64,000 nucleotides of DNA. Source: Sanghuangporus weigelae. Its lineage: Eukaryota; Basidiomycota; Agaricomycetes; Hymenochaetales; Hymenochaetaceae. The notes beneath the pieces are model-generated. The model was not told the DNA's origin. It did no database searches and was given only the letters and a program-made list of their open reading frames with translations. Where the stretch lies: assembly GCA_033182465.1 (NCBI GenBank), contig CP137319.1:2232001-2296000 (forward strand). The letters run 5' to 3'. Position 1 is the stretch's first letter. Each line of letters begins with the position of its first letter. Below, piece after piece: positions 1-11,400 of the stretch. Position numbers and translations under genes: made by a program.

Positions 1-100
1 TCTCGCCGACCAATTGATGAGATAGCATACTATTATGAACTAAAGGTATGGGATGCGTGTATTACGATAATTATTTCCTCAGTGAAGTTGTAGAGCGTAT

Positions 101-2836
101 CTACATCGATTTAAGGTTGACTTCCGAAAGCGTCTTGAAAGCTTCTTTGTAGGCATCGAGCAAAGCCTTTACGCGCGCACGTTCAGCGACAATCGTCTCG
201 TCCTCGTTGAGGAGACTCTGGAATAACTCAGGCTTGTACAAAGACGCGACGAGACGGTTCTGCACTTGTTGTGATGAATTGTTAACAAGGAAGTGCATGA
301 TTGCCTTCGGTATGAGGTCTTGGATTGTTTGTCGAACGATGTTGAAGTATGACCCGATGAGGTTTCGGATGAGATTTGTCTCCATATCCTCACGCAATTG
401 GAGATGAGGCACCCCCTCCGTCGGTATCTACAAGATCAGATTACTCAAGGAATATAATCTAATGGAGTGTACACTTACGGCTTCGATATGTTTGCCCAGA
501 CTTTTCATATCAAACGCGGTATTATTCCCATCTTGACCTAGTTTACCCGCCAATAAGCCAGTCGGAGCAGGTGACTGGCTTATGTCTCGTCCAGTTGGAC
601 CACCACCGCCCGATGCCATCGCAGCTGACAAGCCAACACTTGAGACGGGAGCCGACGCGGCCGGTGTCGCAGACCCATTCTCTGACTGTCCGAAAAAGTA
701 GTTCAAAAACGTGTCCTTGGCATTCGTAGTTGCAGTAGACGATGCAGGTCTCGGGGGATTGCTATGTCGGTGATGTTGGTGATGGGTGCGGGATTGTCGA
801 GTGGTCGCGGTGGATGAGGACGCTGAAACGTGTCCAGAGACAGGCGCTGAAGCAGGAATCTTCGTACGATCGTGTACGGTTGATGATACAGAACGAGAGC
901 TCAGGGCAACTGAACCACTTTCCGTAGACTCGTCCTCTTCGTCATCCTGAGAGAGAATGCCGTTGACAGGCTCTGTCGACGATGGCTGAGTGGGGGATCG
1001 TGAGTTAGATGAACGAAGTAATATTAGCAACTAAGACACACCCTCTGTGGTAGAGCCTTTCTCACTTGAGGCGGAGAGGCTGCTTGTTTCGATGCTGCTA
1101 ACGAGCTTGCGACAAACGCCGGATGATTCGTGTTGATGTACGCGGCTTGAATGTCAATCAAGCTCTGACTGTACTCAGTAGTTGGTCCAAGCCGTTCCCT
1201 AAGCAGCTCTGATACGACTTCTATGATTTGCGCATGGAACTTTGGGAACCGTTGCAATTCCTATGAACGTCACATTCAATGAGCAGCTTGTATCATATTT
1301 GAAGCTGTATAATGCCTACCGAACTGGTACAGTTGTGACATATCCGCACCATCTCCTCATATACCAACTCCACACATCTGAGCGAAGGAGCCTCCAGAAG
1401 CTTGATCTGAGGTTTCACTAGGATTTCGAACGCAATCTCCGGTACGAAGAGACTAGGTCTCGGACCGGTCGAGTTACGAATGACTGTTCGAATATCTTGC
1501 GCATCGAGGTTACCAGCCGCATCGATGGAGTTGAGCGCTTGTCCAAATACGTCGTTGAAAATATAATATATACGCGCACCACCGCATAGTTCTTTCGTCG
1601 AGACATCAGGTGAAGTGCCCTCAATGCTGGAAATAAAGTCGCGTGCGAATTGGGTCATCAGTCGGAGGACAAGTGATCCTTGCAAGTTCTGGTCACCGAA
1701 GACCGCCGCATCGCCGAATGCGTTAAGCTCTTGTTGAGTCTGTCCCATAAGCGTGTTGAGGCGCGCCTTCATGTCTGGTAACTTATCGCGAATGTGGTTC
1801 ATGAGGACGAGGTTAAGTGTCTTCGCCAGATAACGCGTTCCACACTTGCGCGCGATGGTTCGGTATGCGGGATGAGACATGAAGTAGTCCATTTCGCTGT
1901 CAAGCGCATCCTTCATGCTTTTGCCTGAGATAATGTCCTGCTGCGAACGGTTTACGACACCGATAAAGCCAAGTTTGAGAGGATAGACACGCCCGGTGAG
2001 GATGTCGAGCGCATTTGTCCCTGCATCCATCAAGTCAAGCTTCGTGAGCACACCGATTGTCCGTCGACCCTGCGGATCGACTTGCCGTGCGAGCTTCAGT
2101 GACTCGGAGTTGGCGAGATCAACATTGGCTGCGGACACAGCAAGAATGACGCAGTTCTCCTTCGAGATGTATTCTTGTACCAGACTCCGTATTTGTTTCT
2201 CGATGTCTGACGGTTGGTCTCCGACCGGGATCTTTGTGAGCCCAGGTAGGTCGACCAGGGTCAGATCAAGGACATTTGGACTGTATATTCGCAGACTAAT
2301 AGGCAGTCTGCTAATGCCCTTGTTCTGACCTGCCACCCTCAATGTCTCTTGCTCGATCTCGGAACGGATGTCGTCAAAGTCCGTGAATTTCTTTTGGACG
2401 TGCAAGAACTCTCCCCATTCTACGTTGCCCTGAGAGTCTGGATTGTTCGTGTGGATGAGTTGTAGAATAAGCGGTCGTCGCGTGACGATGCCTGAACCGC
2501 GCGGGAGGAAATCGCGTCCGACAATACTATCGAGGATTAGTACCAGCAATGTAAGCCAAAGCGAGCGCATACGTACTTTTCCAGCACGCTTGACTTGCCT
2601 GCAGACTGGCTGCCGACCTGTAATTCAACCCGACTTTGTCAATGATTTCCCGGCCTTGTCTACAGAGATGGAGTAAACGCACCACCGCGATCTGAGGCAT
2701 GTCCAGCTCGCCGCCTTTGCACCACCTTTTTATAAGCCATATTTCAGCATGCGCAACAGCCTAAGCACGTACCGAGGTTGCTGAAGGTGTCCTGAAGCTT
2801 ATTGACGAGGCTAATTAGTTCCGCGTCCATGGCCAT
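101..2836 (-). CDS. DNM1: Dynamin-related GTPase Dnm1 (mitochondrial/peroxisomal fission)
   Basis: Large dynamin-family GTPase that assembles into helices and constricts mitochondria and peroxisomes. Seven exons (2836-2773, 2714-2683, 2617-2577, 2526-1320, 1260-1042, 985-479, 427-101) give 798 aa, the normal Dnm1 length. The P-loop GSQSAGKSS lies in exon 3. The switch motif DLPGLTK and the TKLD guanine motif lie in exon 4. The GTPase effector domain is encoded by the last exon. The start is ATG 2836, giving MAMDAELISLVNKLQD. Features favouring Dnm1 over Vps1 are the phrases NALDILTGR and GFIGVVNRSQQDI and the motif DTFLNYFFG inside a low-complexity Ser/Thr/His-rich insert B. Splice sites are canonical. 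The family call is very secure; the insert B boundaries are less so. Confidence 0.93.
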
Positions 2837-3923
2837 TTCGGTCAAGTTGAAAGGTGGTTGATCGTGACAGTCGTCAAATAAGAAAGATTGAGTATTTTTA
2901 TTCCAAAACAATCGGTTCTGAACGCGTTTGCCCTCGGCAGGGCGGGCAAGGGACGTAGAGGATGAAAGAAAGAAATTGTTTTTGCGCGTCGCGACTGCAC
3001 AAAGTAAGTTGGTTAACGTGACGTAACGAAAGCTTACATAATTTCAATTTCTTTTCCATCTTTTTTTCCCTCACAGGAATTTGATATCTACCAGCTTAGC
3101 AGTATCCCAGAGCTGACATTTCGATTCATTGTTGTATCTCTTGGCTGATTTTTAAATTGCGCGCAAAAGAACTTAAGAAGTTGCCAGCGGGTGTTCTGCC
3201 AGTGGTGGGTGCAGATGGCTCTATGCTCGCTAATGTTCTCTATCTAATCCTTTAGCTGAGCAGTAGCAGCAAGCAATCTTTCGACCGTTTCATAATCGTA
3301 TCCGACACGCTCGAACGATTGGATGTTCTTCCTGCGCCCCCTATTGCACGCCTATTCAGCTCAGTCAGATGTCCTCCTCAGAAATGCCTCCCTCGACTTC
3401 GTACCGGACTTAAGCGTCTTTGAAAACTGGCCTGGAATATTCTCGGTGCTCTATTGCCTTAGCCGATATTTACAGTACGTTCCATCACAACTTGTCTTAG
3501 TATAACGAGCCCAGACTGATTATTTCTATCATAGGTCCTTCTCATGGCGCATGATACAAGCTTCTTGAAGGCCAGCAGCGCAATTATTTCCTCCACATGA
3601 CGCACTTTTCTTCCATTTTTCAATTCCGGCAAATAACACCATGAGAGTATCCCACCGGACGCTGATCTCGAAGCGCTTCTTTTTACTCTATATATGTGCA
3701 TGTCGATGAGCTGGACTGTTCGACGTGATGCTGTTCTGTTCCCCCTCTGCTCTCGCCCGCCTCATGACTCTTGGCATGCACATGCAGATGCGCACATCGG
3801 CTATGTTCGACCGCTGCTCGACTAGGTATAAAAGAAGACCAACCTTGTCTTTGAACCTTCAGACTCGGAGCCTTCGCGCCTCAGATACAGACATCGTCTC
3901 ACGGAACGTCTTCTAATACAACC
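2837..3923. other. Intergenic region, DNM1 5' side and cerato-platanin promoter
   Basis: No supported gene. It must hold the DNM1 promoter (right-to-left) and the promoter of the first cerato-platanin gene. Short open frames here have no recognisable domain and no splice partners. Confidence 0.5.
3827..3834 (+). promoter_or_regulatory. TATA box of cerato-platanin gene 1
   Basis: TATAAAAG lies 97 bp before the ATG at 3924. All four cerato-platanin genes in the window have a TATAAAA-type box 90-110 bp upstream of the start, which supports function. Typical of strongly expressed fungal genes. Confidence 0.6.
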
Positions 3924-4340
3924 ATGCGCTTCGCCTACCTCATCTCTACTCTCATGTTCGTCGGCACCACCTTCGCTGTTCGCGCAGGCTTCGACAACGC
4001 ATTTGACAATCCTGCTGGCAACATGAACACTGTCTCCTGCTCCACAGGCTTTAACGGACTCGCTAGTCAGTTCCCTACCTTCGGCAGTCTTCCGACATTC
4101 CCGAACATCGGCGGTGCGAGCGCCATTGCAGGCTTCGGCTCCACTGAGTGCGGTAGCTGCTGGCAACTCACGTTTCCTACGACCGGCAGGACGATCAATG
4201 TCACTGCTATTGACCATGCCGGCGATGGATTCAACCTAAGTCAGGAGGCGCTTGACGATCTTACGAATGGGAATGCTGTCGCGGTTGGAGCTATTCAGGT
4301 TGATGCCGTGGAAGTCGATCGTTCTGCATGTGGACTGTAG
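3924..4340 (+). CDS. Cerato-platanin family secreted protein (copy 1)
   Basis: Small secreted beta-barrel protein of 138 aa, in one exon. Cerato-platanins bind chitin oligomers and act as wall-associated proteins, surface modifiers and elicitors of plant defence. Residues 1-19 form a signal peptide ending near FAVRA. The mature part has the family pattern: a first Cys near residue 38, PTFGSLPTFPNIGGA, the CGSCW pair, VTAIDHAGDGFN, and the closing ACGL. Four cysteines give the usual two disulfides. This is the only one of the four copies on the plus strand. It is the most diverged near its C-terminus (VAVGAIQVDAVEV). The call is secure; the biological role in this fungus is unknown. Confidence 0.93.
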   Translation: MRFAYLISTLMFVGTTFAVRAGFDNAFDNPAGNMNTVSCSTGFNGLASQFPTFGSLPTFPNIGGASAIAGFGSTECGSCWQLTFPTTGRTINVTAIDHAGDGFNLSQEALDDLTNGNAVAVGAIQVDAVEVDRSACGL

Positions 4341-4843
4341 CCCTGCATAGTAAGAGCGTGTTCAGTGAGTGAGGTCGGTTATCTTGTTCCTCTCCAGTCC
4401 TAATCGCAAGTTCAGTTCTGTCACCATGGCTTTAATAATCGGACATTTTGTATCCTTGAAAGGACTTTATGTGATTGGACAGTGTAGAACGAAGAAGAAT
4501 GGACTTACGCTACTGTGAATGCATATGTTTGTACTTGTACTGCTTCACTTCTTATATACAATTGGGGCTGCTTTGCCGATCAGCACTGAAAGCGATGTTT
4601 TCGGAGAACGGTCATGCAAACTTAAAGTCTGTCCAGCTGAACACGTGTTCAGGAAGTGCCCGTTTGGGAGCATGTGTTCTTGCACCCAACCATCATCTCC
4701 AAGATAACACTTTCGTAGTCAACTACGACACTACCGTCTGTAAGTGCTCAAAGAAGAAGGGACGGTACTTGACAAGAGAGATCTTGTTTGTTTATCACTG
4801 ATAGCTTTAATTATTTCTCACCGGCAAACAGTGGCAGCTCGCA
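4341..4843. other. Intergenic region
   Basis: 3' side of the cerato-platanin gene and 5' side of the BTB gene. Short open frames at 4475-4801 show no domain. Nothing further supported. Confidence 0.4.
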
Positions 4844-5698
4844 ATGTCTTACCACCCATCGTACACTTTTCCCGACGCCGATCTCGTCCTCGCATCGAAA
4901 GACAGTTGCAAGTTCCAAGTACACTCGACGATCCTGAAATACGCATCATCGTTCTTTCGTGACATGCTGAGTATGAAGCGCGATCTCACCGAGTCAGCCA
5001 TGGATCCGATTCAAATGGACGAGTCTCAGGAGGTTTTGAAGACTTTCCTAGATGTATGCTATCCGCAGTTCAGTCTCTCCATTTCCGATATACCATCGGT
5101 CGATCACTTGCGAACTCTTGCATTTCTGTTCATCGAAAAATATGACGTACCTGCCGGGACAGCTGCTCTCCGAGCCCTCTTCTACGACGTGCGAACCGCC
5201 TCGAAATTGTCGCCGATTTCGCTTTACGGTCTCGCTAAGGAGCTGTCTTGGGAAGTTGAAGCAACTATGATGCAAAAAGCCACCCTCGATGTGGACTTCG
5301 CAACGAAGAGTGCACAAAATCAGCTATCGGAGTTGAAGGGTCCAGATGTGGTAACACTCACTCAATTGCGCAAATCCATATGCAACAGCGTCGACAAAGC
5401 TCTGACAATTGAAAAAAAGGATGCAAGCTGGTATGGGCAATGTAGAGTATCTTCATGCCCAGGCTCCTTAGCGGATTTCCCGACCAAGTCGATATGGGAG
5501 GCTGTCCGGTTCCGTATATACAAAGAACTCGGGCACCGACCTTCGGGATCTGGCTTACTGCAGCTTTTCTCCGGTGACCCGAGCTTTGACAACCTTTCGA
5601 AGATCGGAAAATGTACAAGATGCGAAGCGCTCATATTCACCCCATGTCAAGTGTACCAACAAATTCTCTGTGAAATCTCATCGGCTACGTTGACGTAG
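4844..5698 (+). CDS. BTB/POZ domain protein (fungal family, copy A)
   Basis: Uninterrupted 284-aa frame from ATG 4844 to TAG. Residues 10-125 match a BTB/POZ fold: DADLVLASKD, then FQVHSTILKYASSFF, then a long helical part. BTB domains dimerise and often dock to Cullin-3. These short fungal BTB proteins lack Kelch or zinc-finger partners and are strongly amplified in Agaricomycetes; their substrates are not known. The C-terminal half carries a CxxC motif (KCTRCEAL) near residue 255 and no other known domain. A decayed tandem copy follows directly (5905-6743), and a related intact gene lies at 57025. No introns are needed. Confidence 0.8.
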   Translation: MSYHPSYTFPDADLVLASKDSCKFQVHSTILKYASSFFRDMLSMKRDLTESAMDPIQMDESQEVLKTFLDVCYPQFSLSISDIPSVDHLRTLAFLFIEKYDVPAGTAALRALFYDVRTASKLSPISLYGLAKELSWEVEATMMQKATLDVDFATKSAQNQLSELKGPDVVTLTQLRKSICNSVDKALTIEKKDASWYGQCRVSSCPGSLADFPTKSIWEAVRFRIYKELGHRPSGSGLLQLFSGDPSFDNLSKIGKCTRCEALIFTPCQVYQQILCEISSATLT

Positions 5699-5904
5699 AG
5701 TATGTCTCCCTCGACTCATCTCATAACGTCTGAGAACAGACATAGCATGAACGTATGTTGTGTACCCTCGGTGGCGTTACTTATGTACGCTTGAAAATTA
5801 CTACTTGGTTCTGCATTGCTTGGTTTAGAAGGGTAGAGCGAGGATGCCTCAAATGCTTGTACTCAAACTCTTGTAGCTGTTCTATAAGACGGTCGGGATA
5901 CAAC

Positions 5905-6743
5905 CGGACTGAAATGACGAAGCAAACCTACTCATCCCGGAAGACGGACACGGCTTTCGGGTCCATTCACGTATCACGATATCCGCATCTGAGATATTCA
6001 ACTCCATGACCGACATAGATCCCGAGAAAGCTTCACCCACCGAAGCCATTCACGTCCCCGACAACCTCGAAGTCATCAAGAGTTGACTCAATATCATGTT
6101 TCTAGACCAAACGTCCTTTCCTTGCACCTGTACTCCTTCCTTCGCGTGCATTTCAAAAAGCCCTGCCGCGCAGCGGAGCAATACGAGATGTCTGAAGTGC
6201 TAGTTGCAGCGCTTGCTTCATAATGCATGGAAGACTTATCCGGTTCTTCCTGCTTTCGCGCTTGCATCAGGGTATGAAATTTACCGTCTTTGTTGACCAG
6301 GACACTTGCGATCAACCTTCTCTCGCCGAATTGACCAATGATGTGCGTCTCATTCCGAGTGACAAACTGACACTTCATCGAGAGCGGAGGGATCTGATGG
6401 TTGCATCCTTGAACCTCGACTATTCGGACTATTACTCTAGGTCTGGACCATTATCCAGACGCATCCATTGGCACTCAGTGAAATCCGATACATCAGCCTG
6501 CATACGTCCTGCAGTTCATTTTCAGACCCTTTTGTGGGAAGCGCTCAAATATCGGCTCTCATAGACAATGGAACAACGCCCAGATTCGAAAATTCGACTT
6601 CTGGAACCAAAAGGTGTTTAAAGAGATTCGGAAAGTTAAATGCGAGAAGTGCTCTGATTGCGAGGATGATGGTCCGAGCACAAGCTCTCAAATCTGAGGT
6701 AGAGCGTGTCGTGAACGTTTTTGCCAGAGTCCATCTGACGTAG
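5905..6743 (+). pseudogene. Decayed tandem copy of the BTB gene
   Basis: Pieces in several frames keep the order of the BTB gene just upstream. Near 5920-6085 one frame reads DEANLLIPEDGHGFRVHSR, then SEIFNSM and PDNLEVIKS, matching DADLVLASKD, FQVHSTI and ESQEVLKTF of the intact protein. Near 6520-6560 LLWEALKYRLS matches the intact IWEAVRFRIY stretch. At 6600-6740 VKCEKCSD and a terminal ALIARMMV stretch match its CxxC end. Stops and frameshifts separate these blocks and no long frame survives, so this is a dead duplicate. Exact ends are uncertain by tens of bases. Confidence 0.7.
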
Positions 6744-7039
6744 CGAGTGAAGAATAATCGTTTTCCTGGAATTTGACGATCATATATCAACCTACAGTCG
6801 TTTCACTGATGCAAGTAGAAAAACATCGAACTACAAAGCGACCTTGCAGAAAATTAAGAAAATGCAATCACGAGTCCCTCGTTTAAATAATGATGTCCGT
6901 TGCATGAGAGTCCGCTGAAGATAGTAAACAAGAGGATGCCTGGAGGAAGAAAATGACGTTTATAATCAGGTTCGCAAAACTCGAGCTGATTACGGAACCG
7001 GCGTACGTACACAAGGATAGAGCGGATGAAGAAAACACT

Positions 7040-7456
7040 TCACAAGCCGCAAGCTGAGCTGTCCACCTGCGTAGCAGTGACGTCAACGACCCCAAATTCG
7101 ATAGCACGTCCGTTCGTGAGCGTGTCGAGAGCCTCCTGGCTGAGATTGAAACCGTCATCGGCATGGTCGATGGCAGTTACGAAGATGCTGTTGCCAGTGC
7201 CAGAATACGTCAACTGCCAGCAGGTTCCGCATTGTGGGCTATTCCAGCCTGGAATTGCGGATGCACCGCCGATGTTGGGGAACGTGGGGACACTGCCAAA
7301 GGTCGGGAAGCGACTCGCAAGTCCATTTGCACCATCAGAGCAGACCACAATGTTCATGGAGGCACCTGCGTCATCGTACGTATTATCGAACCCTGCGCGC
7401 ACAGCGAATGCGGTGGTAGCAAAGAGGAGAGTCGTGAAAACAGTTGTGAAGATCAT
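7040..7456 (-). CDS. Cerato-platanin family secreted protein (copy 2)
   Basis: Single-exon gene of 138 aa, the same length as copy 1. It has a signal peptide (about residues 1-19, ending FAVRA), the conserved CSDGANGL and PTFGSVPTFPNIGGA blocks, CGTCW, VTAIDHADDGFNLS and the final ACGL. All four family cysteines are present. It is closest to copy 3 at 13590: both share GWNSPQCGTCW and the stretch FGVVDVTA. A TATA box lies about 98 bp upstream of its start. Secreted, wall-associated or elicitor role inferred from the family. Confidence 0.93.
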   Translation of the reverse strand: MIFTTVFTTLLFATTAFAVRAGFDNTYDDAGASMNIVVCSDGANGLASRFPTFGSVPTFPNIGGASAIPGWNSPQCGTCWQLTYSGTGNSIFVTAIDHADDGFNLSQEALDTLTNGRAIEFGVVDVTATQVDSSACGL

Positions 7457-8492
7457 AGCGGTGATGTTATGTTAAGAGAAGGAGAAGAGAAGTCTCTGTG
7501 TTATACAAGAGCTTGGGTGGTCTGGTGGTCTCTACGTCAAGTATTGTCAGCTCATTTTATATGTCAAGAATACACAGCCCTGAGATATTCATCACATGCG
7601 GTGATGTACTTCGCGGTCGTCACAGACCGGAGCTATGCCTCGCTAAAGAAACGCTCCGACCCATCTTCGTTCGCCAATTACCCGACCTTGAGGAACATAT
7701 TCATCATCTTGAACCTGTCAGTAAGAACTTAAAGTCTCACAGTGGCTGGATTCGTCCGGAAAACAATGGACAGCTCAGCAGAAACCCAATTTCGTCACGA
7801 GGATCGTGTTTCATGATCAAACTATTAAGTTTCCTTGCGTAAACCAGTATGCCTGTGCCAAGGAGAAGATATATAAGTGCTGGGACTTGAAGTCCAAGCC
7901 CGTTCATAAGAAGTCCGCCGGATTTGAAGAAGTTGAACATCCGGATTATCGGAAGATACGTAGGTATCTTCACGGACTGAGAAACAACGCGCTATACGGT
8001 AATACCTGATGCTTTTGATTGAATGATTGAATTGTTTATTGATACGCACTATGACGAGGCGCACTATTTGAGTGTGAAGTGAAGAGTATGGATGTATGGT
8101 ATCGAGTGAGACTCAGAGTGGAGTTGGAGGTAGTTTGTGACATGCTGTGACGCCTCTCTGCTCAGTATGAAGCACCGTGACACATGCATTGAACACGAAC
8201 AACATTGATCATGATGCATTGTTATATGACTTTTGACGTCTGCTGCATGTTGCAGCAGGTTAGCATCCCTTTGCCCTTTACCCAGTACGTCTACCATCCC
8301 TGGATCTCCTGTTGAAGCTCCTTCACAGTCAGGCAAGTACAATTTGAAGAGGTACGGTGTTCATCCCTCTGTCGTCCAGCTTCACTTGATCTGAATCCTC
8401 GTCTGGCTATTGCACAGCGTGAGGGTGGTTCTTAACTTGCAACGTGTCTCCTCCAAAAGACTAAACGGCTCCTACGTGAATTCGTCTTGAAA
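7457..8492. other. Intergenic region between cerato-platanin 2 and TPR-CHAT gene
   Basis: Contains the divergent promoters of the two neighbours. A 78-aa minus-strand frame at 7737-7973 has one hydrophobic segment but no recognisable family and no context; not called. Confidence 0.4.
7554..7561 (-). promoter_or_regulatory. TATA box of cerato-platanin gene 2
   Basis: TATAAAAT on the minus strand, about 98 bp upstream of the ATG at 7456, at the spacing seen for the other three copies. Confidence 0.55.
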
Positions 8493-11400
8493 ATGGGAAA
8501 TCATCTCGTACCTTGTCTGGTAATACATCTATTTTTCGCCTCCGTCCAGAATTCAGATGCTCACATATTGACGATCCGAAGGAATCGGAGATAAATCAGG
8601 AAACTTCTTCGAACCAATCTGTTGAGCCTGACATAGCCGCAGCACTCCCAGTTCAGCTTGATGCCCTATGGGATCGTTTTGAACACTCCGGGAATCGGGA
8701 CGATCTTGACTCGATCATTGTCCATGAACAAGCTATGCTTGAGCAGTGTCCCGATGACAGTCCGAATCGCCTGGGACTGTTACGCAACCTTTCGATTTCT
8801 CTCCGTACCCGCAATGATCGATGGGGAGATGTTGCGGATTTAGAGCGAGCAATTGTACTTCGGCGGGATGCTCTGGGTCTTTGCCCCGAAGGGCATCCGG
8901 AACGCTCTACTACCTTGATATATCTTGCAAATTCGCTCTCGGAACGCTTCGAGCAGAATGGCAGGGCTGAAGATCTGGACGAAGCTATCGTGTTGTATCG
9001 TGACGCCCTGATTCTTCGTCCTGAGGGACACGGCGATCGAACCAGAGCTTTGAATAGCCTTGCGAATTCGCTTTTGGCACGTTTCAAGCACTACGGGAGG
9101 AGCGAGGATCTAGATGAATCAATCAAACTTTACCGTGCGGCCCTCGCTCTGTGCCCAGGAAACCATCCAGAGCGTCCTATATCACTTAATAATCTTGCCA
9201 CCTCCTTACTAAATCGTTTTGGTCAAGAGGGAAGACGTGAAGATCTTGACGAGTCCATTGAGCTTCACCGTGCCGCTCTGATCCTTCGGTCTGAAGGACA
9301 TCCTGGTCGTCCGGGTTCATTATTCAATCTTGCAAATTCCCTCTTGAGATGCTTTCAGAACGACGGCAGAATCGAAGCTCTTGACGAGTCGATAGTACTT
9401 AATCGGGAAGCTGTGGCCCTTCTCCATGACGGCCACCCAATCCGATTTAAGGCGCTAGGTAACCTCGCAAACTCACTCCTGGCTAGGTTTGAACGATGCG
9501 GAAATATCCACGACCTTGACGAGACAGTCGCGCTCAACCGTGAAGTTGTAGCTCTTCAGCCTCAGGGACATACTGACCGCTTTGTGTCGCTAAACAACCT
9601 TGCTCTTGCGTTGTCAACCCGTTTCGAGTATGTGGGCCAGCCTGAGGATTTGGATGAATCAATCAGACACTATCGCTCTGGCCTAGCTCTTCTCGGCGAA
9701 TCCCACCCAGATCGTCCCACTTCGCTTGACAACCTGGCAAATTCCCTTGCAGCTCGCTTCGAGCTCAACGACAAAGCTGAAGATCTCGACGAGTCAATAG
9801 AACTGACGCGTACCGCTCTGACTCTTCTAGACGGCCATCCAGATCGTTCTGCACCGTTATGCAATCTTGGGAAATTGCTACATACTCGGTTCACACAACG
9901 AAGCGGGTCAGAGGATCTCAATGATTCAATCACTCTTTTGCGACGCGCATTGGCCATTCTTCCTGAGGGCCATTCCAGTCATTCCGTGGTGTTGCAAAAT
10001 CTTGCAACCTCTCTTTCAACTCGTTTTCATCAAGATGGAAGACACGAAGACCTTGAGGAATCATATTCACTCTGCCGCTCCATTCTGCATCATCGTCCAG
10101 ATGGGCATCCTGACCGACCCTCGTCACTGAGTGATTTAGCAGCATGTCTTTTAGCCCGTTTTGAGCATAAAGGCGAAATGGATGATCTTGACGAATCAAT
10201 TGCGCTTAACCGTTCTGCATTGGATCTTTGTGCCATTGACAATCCCAGGCGTGTCCAGCCACTGGTGAATCTTGCGAATTCACTGTTCGTTCGCTATAAA
10301 TACAAGGGCCAACCTGAGGATCTGAATGAGGCAATTACATTGTATTCCTCCTGCCAGGTTATTTGCGCCGAAGGTGACCTTCACCGTTCCGCATTCTTGA
10401 GCAATTTTGCAGCTTCTCTGTTGACTCGTTTCGAGAAAGAAGGCAGATCAGAGGATCTCGACGGGTCGATTGCAATGCATCGTTCTGCCTTGGCTCTCCG
10501 ACTCAAAGGTCATCTTGACCGTTCCACATCACTAATTAATCTTGCGAATTCGCTTTTGACTCGTTTTGAACACACGGGTAGGGTCGAGGGTCTCGACGAG
10601 TCTATCACGCTACATCGCACCGCGTTAGATTTTTGTCCGGCTGGTCACGCCGATCGTCCAAGGACTCTAGATAATCTTGCAAACTCTTTATTTGCTCGTT
10701 TCAAATACAACGGGATGTCGGGTGATTACGAGGAAGCGATTGTTTTGTACCGTGATGCCCTGGATTTACGACCGGAGGGCCATCCGGATCGTTTCTCATC
10801 ATTGAATAACCTTGCGAGTGCCCTATTGACTCGCTTCAAGCACAAGAGAGAGGTCGCTGATCTTCACGAATCAATCGAACACCATCGCTCTGCCTTAGCT
10901 CTCCGACCAGACAGTCATCCTGATCGTTCAATGTCGTTAATCAATCTCTCAAGTTCCTTGGCAGCTTCCTTTGGTTACGATGGCAGCACAGATGCTCTTG
11001 AGGAATCGATTACCTTGCAACGTGCTGCCTTGGCTCTTCGTCCGGAGGGCCACCCGGACCGTTCCACGTCATTGAGCAACCTTGCGGATTCATTGTTAAC
11101 CCGTTCGGAACAACGAGGCAGCCTTGAGGACCTTGATGAATCACTTTCACTGTACCGTGCTGCCCTGGTACTCCGCCCTGACGGTCACCCAAATCGTTCC
11201 GTGACACTGATTGGCGTTGCAAAGTCCCTCGCCGCTCGCTTTCAGAAGGATGGCGATCTGGGGTATCTTGAAGAATCGATTCAATCTTTGTCCACTGCTG
11301 CCAATCACACGTTCTCCAGCTCGTTAATCCGCTTGGAAGCTGCTCAACAATGGGCCGTATTGGCACGTGCTCACAATCATCAAACGACTCTCTTCGCCTA

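Noticed and set aside
1293-2570. First 18 residues of the long DNM1 frame
   Set aside because: They are translated intron 3; the P-loop lies in the preceding exon.
7163-7732. 189-aa plus-strand frame
   Set aside because: It is the antisense shadow of cerato-platanin 2.
7737-7973. 78-aa minus-strand frame with a hydrophobic stretch
   Set aside because: No family, no promoter, no splice partners.
8513-8535. Start of the TPR-CHAT frame at 8513
   Set aside because: The codon there is TTG, not ATG. An upstream ATG plus intron explains the 5' end better.
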